Shown: positions 55,701-64,000 of the stretch, in pieces
Numbering within the stretch: the stretch's first letter is position 1
How the letters are laid out: every line of letters begins with the position of its first letter
Assembly (NCBI GenBank): GCA_018873225.1
Contig: JAEILZ010000001.1
Coordinates: 1,302,001-1,366,000 of the forward strand
Direction of reading: 5' to 3'
DNA: 64,000 nucleotides
DNA from: [Phialemoniopsis] sp. UDSM-2020
Lineage: Eukaryota; Ascomycota; Sordariomycetes; Thyridiales; Thyridiaceae
Made by a program: the position numbers and the translations under genes
Notes under the pieces: generated by a model
Seen by the model: the letters and a program-made list of their open reading frames with translations, nothing else
Database searches by the model: none
What the model was told of the DNA's origin: nothing

Positions 55701-57089
55701 AGTTACCCCCTGCCAGGTCTGCCTTGACTTGCCCAACCCGTGAGATTGCAGGGCCTCACTCTGAGGGGCTCGGGGGCGGAGGGAAACGCTTGCCGGACTC
55801 TTCAAGATTTGTCACTCGCACGAGAAACACCTGTTGATATTGTCTGGCATTCTCCACTGCTGCTTTCTTTTCCTCTGTCCGTTGGGTCCCAGTTCTCTCA
55901 CATGCGCAGTGCTTTGTGCGACAGTCAATGGTGGGGGCCATCAACCAGTCTGCAAACGAGTGTCGACGACATATTTGGTCCAATATGGCAGTTTTGTCTG
56001 TAACAAGAAGCACCAACTCTCTCAGAGTAATCCAAATGCGCATAAAGACGAGCAAGATGTCTCTTTTTCAGCAGATAGTCCTTTCCCTGCACCTTGCCCG
56101 AAACTCTAAATCCAGCCCTTGTCAAAATATCCTGTCAAAACATGCCAAGACTTGTTGACCTCATCCTTCTATAAATAAAACCCCCAGACACCTGGGCCAT
56201 CATCATCGAGCGTCGTTTCAGCCCTGGAACTGGTATTCAAGTAACATCGGCAACGATGTTTCGACACATACAAAGGTCTATTTCTGTCCCTCGACCAAGT
56301 CGACCACAGTCTCATCATACTTCAGACGAGCTCCCCGCCAGATAATTATGTGCTTGTCGCGGCGCCCACGAGCTTGCTATGACCTCATGTATAAGGAGAG
56401 AGCTAGTCGGAGGTTCTATCTTTAGATTCGTTTCCTCAAGAAAAGCGAATCTACCGTGTCTTCTAGAGACAGCAGTTAGCAACCAGACATCCGAGCCACA
56501 CCCACCCAAGCCACTCGATCATAGCAAATGCTGTGCACAAGATAATCCGTATCTCTATTCCCCTCAAGTAAGTTCTATCTGAACAAATCAGCGATTTGGT
56601 ACCCTGCGAGGATCATGATTCTGATCCTCGGCGCGGCACACAAAGAAGCAACAAGAAAAAATGGTATCTTTTTCCTCCGGTTCCCCATGTCTTTCCTCCA
56701 CATTGCTTCCCCACCTCCCTCAAAAAGATGCCAGGGATGGTGCGTAAGAAAGATGATGCCTCTCGTTCTTTTTATCCTGCCCGTTTCAATCATTTCGTTT
56801 CTCATCCATATATATCCGTAGAAACCAGAGCAGTATGCATAACGATTAGGGTGAGACTGGTAAAGAAGCCGAAGGCGCATGCTAACAGTGGTGTAAATGA
56901 ATCAAAAAGTAGAGTGCAGCAAGGCAGGCTTTGGCGCAGTAATGCGACTGCCCAAGACCTGTCCAAGCATGGTCATTATGCATTTCGGGTGACGAAATAA
57001 CGAGCATTGTGCTCCGCAACAGCCGAGCCGAGGGCTGACACGGAATCCTATCCATCTCGAGCTGCAAGGGCTGCGCCAGCAAGATCAGC
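52789..57089. other. gene-free stretch, 4.3 kb, upstream of the PUF gene
   Basis: The largest spacer in the window, between the PUF start codon and the cla4 stop codon. Open frames here are short or antisense pairs, lack plausible splicing and resemble nothing known. It may contain a long PUF leader/promoter and the cla4 3' UTR. It includes a short tandem GTGCCTGTGCCT-like tract near 53976-54006. No tRNA or repeat family is recognised. Confidence 0.55.
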
Positions 57090-59997
57090 CTACTTGGAGT
57101 GCTTCTTAAACGCAAGAAGCTCAGACAAGCTGGCAAGAGGGCAGCCGTGTTTCAAGAAGTCGTGATCGAGAAGCTCACGAGCCGATGCGCGACTCTTGAC
57201 GTCAACGCAAAGACAGACGGAGAGGAAGGCCTTGAGCTCCTTGCTCAGCTTCTCGGGCTTCTTGAGGCGTGGAGTACCGTTAGTAGCGATCAGATACAGC
57301 GCCTTGAGGGGCTCCTCGTTCAGGTAAGGAGGCTCCGACTCGATCATTTCGATGGCCATGATACCCAGGGACCAGATGTCGACCTTGGGACCGTACTCCT
57401 TTTGCTTGACAACCTCCGGAGCCATCCAGTACGGCGTACCAACCATAGTGGCACGCTTCGACTTGGTCTCGGTAAGCTTAGCGCAGAAGCCGAAGTCGGC
57501 TGCAATGTGGTCAGTACTGAAGATCTAGGTGAGTTCACACGGCGTTATTGACTAGACTTACTAATCTTGACATTACCACGAGCATCCAACAGGACGTTGT
57601 CACTCTTGATATCACGGTGGATGATGTTCTGCGAGTGCAGATGCTGAAGACCAGCACAGGTCTGTGAACGGTGTTAGTGATCCGTGTTGACAGCGTGGAC
57701 GGTTTGGGAAGTATTAGTTTACCTCTAGACAGATAGTAGAGATCTGCTCTTCGGTGATGACAGGGTTGTTGTCGATGACATCTGTCAACGCACCACCCTC
57801 CATATACTCCAAGACAAGCCACAGCTCCGCATTGTTGTTTCGAAGGAAAGCATCCAAGAAATTGACAATGTTTCTGTGCTTGCTGTCCTTCATGACCATA
57901 ATTTCATTCACGATCAATTCCTTGCGAGGCTGGTGGGCAAGGTCCATCTGCTTGATCGCAACCTGGGCCTTCATGCCCTGGGCGCGAAGCAGCTCGCGAG
58001 CAATAGGCGAAACAGCCGTCTCCTTAACCTTGGCGACGTAGACGGAACCAGATGCTCCTTGGCCAATCTTCTTCTGCTTGGAGTAGGATAGGTTGGGATC
58101 GTCCTTGGAGACCGCTTCCTTCAGCTTGGCCATGACCTCAGACTCGGACATGGTAGACATGCGCACATCTTGCTTGCGCTCTTGGGCAGGAGGCTTGGAG
58201 GTAAGGGCCGCCTCGGCTGCCTTGACGGCATCGTTCTGCGCGCCAGGCTTCGGGCCAACATTGAGAGGCTTCACCGGCGCGGGCAGGCGAGATGATTGCT
58301 GTTGCGCTTGTGTCTGGCCGTTTGTTCGAGGCTGCGAGGCAGCAGGGGCACCATTGGGATAGCGCGCAGCGCCTGGAGCACCGCCCTGGTCGTTTCTGAC
58401 AGGCGGGCGCTGAGCTTGGCTGGCAGGGTCTCGAACGGAGGAAGAGCTGTTCTGTTGGCTCATGCCCGGGCGGGCTGCCCCTGCGCCGGCGGTGGGAGGT
58501 GAAGGGGCGGGCCGCTGAGCACGCAGGCTAGCAGCTTGCTGATTTCCAGCCCTCGGCGCAGGCGGAGCTGCTCGGCTAGGGTTGAAGCGATCGGCAGGGG
58601 GAACCGACGAGCTTCCGTAGCCACCAAGTTCTTGCTGTGCCATGGGCGTCTTTGACTTTGGCAGCGATGCATTATAAGCCTCCATCTCGCGTCGGTTCTG
58701 CTCTTCAATCTCCATCATTCTCTGTCTCTGAGCAGCTTCGGCCTGTTTCTGACGTTGGTCTTCACGAGCCTGGTCATTTTGAACATAGTTGCTAGCCATG
58801 CCTTGCATCTGCTGGCGCTGCTGCTGTGCCTCTGTCGGCGATGGTCGGCGAGGACCAGCAGCGCCCCCTTGCTGCGAGACGCTGTAACTGCTCGGGTTGC
58901 GTTGCATGGACTGCATTGGCCTAGGTGGTGCTACGGAAGCGCCGCCACCATTGTAACCAAGTTGCTTGTTTTGCATGCTGCTCGCCGGAGGAGTAGGAGT
59001 CAGGCTGGGGTATTGGGCTGGGTTTTCAGCGCGCTTGGTGAGGTCCGAGTAGAAATCAAGGACCTCAAACACAGCTTGTGGGTTTCGCTCGTAGTCCTCC
59101 TTCGTGATAGCGGAGGAGTTGAGCAGCTTGGACCACTCAGGGGGCAGTCCTACGAACTCTCCTGTTTGGGGGTCAAAGCCGACGTGGACAGCGTGGGAAA
59201 AGTTGGTTGGGTTGCTCACGCCTCCCATACCAGGACAGCGTGCATAGATGAAGTCAATCCATTCGTACAAATCATCGTCGCCTTTGACACGGATTTGCAG
59301 CGTGCGAACGGAACCGTCATCCTCTCCAGGACTAGTAGAAGCCCCGCCAGACTGCCTCTTGACTTCGAATATGGTGCCCGCAGCTTCTACCCGGCCGACA
59401 TTGATGACATCTTTCAAGTAGAGAGTGTACGAGATCTTGCCGCCCTCTTGCTTGTGGAAGTCAAGGGATTCTTTGCGCAGAATCAGGTACTTTTGCTTCC
59501 ACGGCTGGATGAAGTTCTTGGACTCCTTGACCTGCGCCCACCCCTCCTTGATCACAGCGACGCCGCCTTGGCCGTCGATGTTCGAGTTTTGGCGACCCAG
59601 GGGTAGAGAAATCGTGGAGCCATTGTATTGTGTCGGCCCGGCGGCGCGTGTGATTGGAGAATTCAGGCTCATATTGGCCATGTTGCCTGGGAGGTTAGGG
59701 GTGGGTGTGAGGTTGAGGCGGGGTCGATCCGTAGGAGGCCTGGGGGCCGGCCCAGGGTTCATGAACTGGCCGGCAGAGTACATACTGGAAAGGCCCGTTA
59801 GTCTAAATCCTCAAGCGCATGCATGGATATAAGTATGAGGCATGCAAATTCCCGAGCAGTGCAGAGCAAACATTGCAGTGTGCGAGAAGAGGCAAGGAAT
59901 CCGAGTGGTAGACTGCCGCGCACAGCGACAGGCGCACAGTCTTTGCAAGTCAGGCTGGGAAACAAAAGGGCCAAACTTACTTATTTTGTGATGCCAT
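57090..59997 (-). CDS. cla4: Cla4-type p21-activated kinase (PAK)
   Basis: 862 residues in four exons: 59997-59981, 59784-57723, 57661-57562 and 57499-57090. A 17-bp first coding exon (MASQN) is separated by a 196-bp intron with an ACTAAC branch. Domains: PH domain at about 80-190 ([25 protein letters not shown]...), CRIB Cdc42/Rac-binding motif at about 194-215 ([16 protein letters not shown]), a Gln/Pro/Ala-rich linker, and a Ser/Thr kinase domain at about 574-840. The kinase has [10 protein letters not shown], catalytic Lys617 in [12 protein letters not shown] with Asp710, DFG at 728-730 and [11 protein letters not shown]. All key residues are present. PH plus CRIB distinguishes Cla4 from Ste20. 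Such kinases act at the plasma membrane downstream of Cdc42/Rac in septation, polarity and, in plant pathogens, infection structures. Confidence 0.95.
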
Positions 59998-62414
59998 AGT
60001 GACAGTAAAGTGCGAGCACTGCTAGACTTGCTAGAATAAAAGAGTAAAGACCGAAACACTGAGCTCTTTCTGACCCGTCGTACAATGAAAGGGGTATCTT
60101 GGAAAGCAATGAACAGAACCAGAGAACGCAGCTCGACCCGGCTGTGTCAGAAGGTTGAGAAGGACTGGCTCGGAGACAGACGCGCGGTGAACGGGTGCTT
60201 GTATTTTGTGCAAGTTCGCCGTTCAGATGATAGTGGTGATAATGTTGGCGTTGGACTGTCTGGCAGGTTGGTTGAACGGGAGGAAGTCCTCGGGATGATG
60301 GAAAGCTGAGCCAAGTAGGTGCAGGAAACGACCTACTGACAGGCTCTGTGGTGCTTGATTTGGCGATTTGAGAACAAAGACATGTGATGGGGGTCCCTCT
60401 TGCACCTGGAGAGGAGGAGGAAACGAACAAGATCGAGCGGGATCGCAGCGGAGGTCCAGCCGAGCGGGGACAAAGGCGGCGGTGGTGGTTTGTAGGCGGC
60501 GGTGAGGTCAACGATCGGATACGGGTTGCTTGGGTTGGAAGACCAGAAGAACTGGGCTTGCACGTCAAGACAACAGCCCACACAGCACCTAGGCGTAGAA
60601 GCTGCGGTGATGATCAGTCTTTCGAAGGACCACTGAGCAGGATTTACGTCTGGCAAAAGAGTGAGGAAGAAGACAAAGGAAATGGTCGCAAGAGGTCGCG
60701 ATCAATAAAGGGTGCACCGCATAAGGGGTGGGCAACGGTTGGTGGGCTGGCTGGGCCTCGTTAGTTAGTGGTGGGCAGGCGGCGGTGGGCAAAACAGTAC
60801 AGTGGAGCACCTCAGGCCGATGGGTGGTGGTATTTCTTGTGTAGCCGAACTTTTTGAGTGGGTTAGTGGTTAGCTGCTAATGGATGGTGGTCGGACACCC
60901 CTGCACAGGGCACCAAAACGGGGAGAAGCGCTGAAAAAAAGGGTCAGCCCAGGGGGTGTGAGGGGCATCAATTCCCAATCCAAACCAATCTCCATCAAAT
61001 CTCCATCAATGCTCGTGCTCTTCTCTCCTCTTCGTCTTGTCCTTTGATCACCACCAAAACTTGTACTAGGTATTTCTATGGATGATTACTGTTGCAATGT
61101 ACTCCCTCATGTCGATGGATATGGTCAAGAGAGAAGAACCGACCGAGTGGCGGCTTTTTATCAACCTCTAACTGACCACCGCGGCTTGCAGGATGATCGG
61201 AGGTCTCATGGGAACGGCTTCGTTGAAACATTTCGCCAACGGGAAACGGGGTTCAGGTCCTTTCCCCTGGCGCCTCCAAGGAGGGGCAGGCAGGGTGGGA
61301 ATCCTTGCAAGCCGCCGCCGTCCAGCCATCCACCAACCCAGACCAACATTATTACAACACCCCCAGCACGGTTAGACCGTGGACACTCTATCCATGTATT
61401 CTCGAACATCCACGCCCGAAGGCTGTTAGTGAGACGTTACAAGGGCTTACCGACTAGCTTCGGCGCAAATGGTCGTGTGTGAAGCATTCAGTTGACGCCT
61501 CTTCTTTTCTTTCTCATTCTGCTTGGGATTCGATGCGCATCGATGCATGTAGCTTGATCCTCGAAGTGCCAGCTCACATCTCGGAACTAGATCGACCTAC
61601 CAGCGAGGGCCGGCGATCAAACACATTGCATCTAGAAATATCTTGTACCACTCACATCTCTCGCAGAGGAACGGTCCCAAATTTCCGAACATGCTCAAGC
61701 ACTGCCAGCTCAACAACCTGCACACGAGACTGGCAGACCTCAAGTTAGCCGCCACCGCACCCCAACAAGCATTCAGGAAATACCCGTCTTCCCCACAGAA
61801 TTATCCAGCTGTGATCCTTGACTTTTACGGAGTGGTGTCGGTGTGAAGTCCATTTTGGAAGCCATGCCTACTCAGCTCAGGAGTTGTGCACCCAGCTTTG
61901 AAGCCAACGGCCCCAAAGCCTTGAATGACTTGAATTGATATGACAAGGACTACATATCAGCTGAAGAAAAGTACGAAACAAAATCTCAACGATTTACATC
62001 ATCGGGCAGGGCATCTGGTTCACTGATCTCCGGGGTCTCGACCAGCAGCGGGAAAAGACACGCCACTCTGACACGGCGGGCGTGTTGTGTGCGCTTCTGA
62101 AACCGCATCCACCTGAGCTTACTTTTTGCCGATAAACAAGATGCATTTCGCACTTCTTGCTTGCCTCATTGTCTCCCTAAAGGCATTCAACACAGCCTTG
62201 CAATGACGTAGTCGTGGACAAACGCGTCTCCCGTAACGGGAAATCCGGCACGAGTGAGGCCCCCCGGGCATCATCAAGTTCGAGTTCGCTCTTGCAAGTC
62301 GATTTCGCTATCTATGCCCCTGGGGATCTGCTTAACAGCTTTCTTTATGTTGTATATGCACAATAGAGAGTTGGTCATGAGACACCTTTAACATCAGAAT
62401 AGAACACGAGCATC
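59998..62414. other. intergenic, 2.4 kb, between tandem minus-strand genes
   Basis: Promoter/leader of cla4 and the 3' flank of the arylsulfatase gene. A 21-codon frame with signal-peptide-like sequence occurs at 62141-62206 (+) but ends at once. Otherwise no gene is recognised. Confidence 0.55.
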
Positions 62415-63975
62415 TCATGCCACCACGGCCGGGATCTCTCCGCCACACGCTCCCATCCAGGCCTTCTGCATCTCAATCTCGTCCTCCCACAGCTCCGGCG
62501 CCTCCTCTCTGCTCAAGCCCGGCGCAATGGCCGACTCTCCCCACACGATGCCGCACTCGGTAACGTATTCCTCCCAGTGTGCCATCAGCTCCTTAAGCTT
62601 CTCCGGGTTGGCCTGGGCCAGGTCGTTGTTCTCGCCGGGGTCCTCGACCACGTTAAAGAGCTCCCAGCCATCGTCGCCCTCGCCCGCGCCTCCGTCCGAC
62701 TTGGCAAAGTGAACAATCTTCCAGTCGCCCTTGCGCAGCGCGCCGCGTGCAAAGAGCTCCCAGCCGATCGGCTCGTCGGACGAGTGGATTGCCCACATCT
62801 CGGCGTCCTCGACCTTCTCGTCCCGGGCAAAGAACGGCACCCAGGACTTGCCCCGGAGCGCATGGACCTCTCGGCCCCGGAAGTTCATCATCTTCCTCGT
62901 GACTGCCGTGCCGGCCTGCTTCTTCTCCGATGCCTGAGGGAGTGAGATTCCGGCCAGTTCCAGGAACGTCGGGACAAAATCCATGACTGTCGTGAAAGAA
63001 CGGTTGAAGGAGCCTGGAGTCACGGATGGTAGGAAGGTATTCTTGGGCGGCTTCACCACACAAGGCACGAGAATGCCACCTTGTGATGGGTAGCACTTGA
63101 ACAGCCTGGATGGGGCAGTCGATGCCTGAGCCCAGAGGGGACCGAGCCTGCAGTCTTGATGTCAGTTCCAACATTTCGCACTCACTCCTGGAGGGCGACT
63201 TACCATGCATACGAGTTCCACGCCCCGAGGTTCTCGTATGAGTTGTCGTAGTATTGGTGAATGGCGCGAGTGATGTTCTCACCCATGACAGCTGTAAGAA
63301 CTTGATTAGCTTCCACTCTTCAACAACCGAGCAGGATATTATTCGACATACGAATGGCTTCCAACCTATACAACAATTTGTTAGCGGATGCTCTCAACCC
63401 TAGCAAAGATTCAATATACTGACGATGCGCCCTCCGCTCCATTATCGCTCATGAATACGATGAATGTGTTGTCATACTCTCCCGTCTTCTTGAGATACTC
63501 AACCACCCTGCCGACATTCTGGTCGATGGAGTCGACCATACCGGCATACGCTTCCATCGCACGGCTCGACAGCTTCTTCTGGTCAGCGTCGAGTTCGTCC
63601 CACTCGCTGGCACGGACTGTGTCGGTCTCCATCTTGTGCGGGACGACCGAGGGGTCAATGATGCCGAGCTCAACCAGCTTCTTGAGCCTGCGTTCGCGCA
63701 GTGCATACGGGCCGTCATCATACATGCCCTTGTACCTGAACAGATCGAATCGCATCAGCAATGGGTACTTGAGAATTGACAGCTCGAGGCCAACTTACTT
63801 GTCGCGGGTAGCCTTGGAGCATTGAAGAGGCCAGTGGGGCGCAGTATAAGGTAGATACCCAAAGAAGGGCTTCGCTTTGTCCTCCTCTGTCCGCTCCTCT
63901 AGGTACTCAATCAGGCGCTTGGTGTATGAGTCTGTTGAGTAGAAGCCCTCCGGGTCTTCGGTCTTGTTGGGTTCC
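62415..63975 (-). CDS. arylsulfatase, C-terminal part (runs off the right edge)
   Basis: Five exons are visible: 63975-63799, 63735-63424, 63365-63352, 63291-63204 and 63147-62415, about 441 residues of the C-terminal part. Bases 63976-64000 are the end of the next intron. Introns are 56-63 bp. The 14-nt exon 63365-63352 keeps the frame (phases 2 then 1), and without it the family sequence is broken. Family features: FYSTDSYTKRLIEYL, YTAPHWPLQ, MSDNGAEGASLEAIPVMGEN, APSRLFKCYPSQGGILVPCVV, then a short C-terminal domain (GDWKIVHFAKSD, WELFNVVEDPGENNDLA). It resembles type I sulfatases related to bacterial AtsA that hydrolyse aryl sulfate esters to scavenge sulfur. The formylglycine-forming Cys/Ser motif lies outside the window, so activity cannot be judged. 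Confidence 0.9.
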
Positions 63976-64000
63976 CTGATATACAGTGTCAGTTCTCAGT

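Noticed and set aside
55048..55743. 231-codon frame in the 4.3-kb spacer
   Set aside because: Low-information composition, paired with antisense frames, no plausible introns and no family resemblance.
55834..56109. 91-codon cysteine-containing frame with a hydrophobic start
   Set aside because: It begins with TTG rather than ATG and there is no ATG before the hydrophobic part.
1..64000. tRNA, rRNA, CRISPR array, intact transposon or biosynthetic cluster
   Set aside because: No T-arm-like GGTTCGANTCC box with a matching acceptor stem, no rRNA sequence, no regularly spaced repeats, no terminal repeats with a transposase, and no core biosynthetic enzyme was found by eye.

Overview
The window is nuclear DNA of a filamentous ascomycete, most likely a Sordariomycete (the order is an inference and uncertain). 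The signs are short GT-AG introns (mostly 54-80 bp) with CTAAC or CTGAC branch sites, GC-rich coding sequence with more AT-rich spacers, and close resemblance of many products to Neurospora/Fusarium-type proteins (Hsp98, Snx41, Cla4, mL67/Mhr1, CarT-like oxygenase). I find 18 protein-coding genes. I see no rRNA, tRNA, CRISPR array or intact transposon. Exon structures were worked out by hand from splice signals and reading-frame continuity; coordinates give the outer limits of each coding sequence and the text gives the introns.

Left part (0-14.3 kb): a small cysteine-rich secreted protein (-), a CarT-like carotenoid oxygenase (-), a sulfotransferase-like P-loop protein (+), mitochondrial ribosomal protein mL67/Mhr1 (-) divergent from the disaggregase Hsp98/Hsp104 (+), and a PrpF-family isomerase (-) convergent with hsp98. 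Middle part (14.8-47.5 kb): mostly transcription, chromatin and RNA genes. These are Ctr9 (Paf1 complex), the mRNA capping guanylyltransferase, Pds5 (cohesin), Snf5 (SWI/SNF), a PA2G4/EBP1-like protein and a double-PHD Rco1-like protein (Rpd3S). Among them lie sorting nexin Snx41 and two membrane proteins I cannot assign to a family. Right part (49-64 kb): a Jsn1/Puf2-type RRM+PUF protein (-), the PAK kinase Cla4 (-) and the 3' part of an arylsulfatase (-) that leaves the window. A 4.3-kb and a 3.1-kb gene-free stretch are the largest spacers.

The genes are mainly conserved housekeeping or regulatory genes, not a biosynthetic cluster. Ctr9, capping enzyme, Snf5 and the Rco1-like protein all act on RNA polymerase II transcription, but nothing in the sequence shows coordinated control. 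The most unusual observation is an 89-codon, coding-like open frame directly in frame after the hsp98 stop codon. Next come the unassigned small secreted protein, the proline-rich membrane protein and very small exons in the arylsulfatase and PUF genes. I did not find a convincing new multi-gene system.
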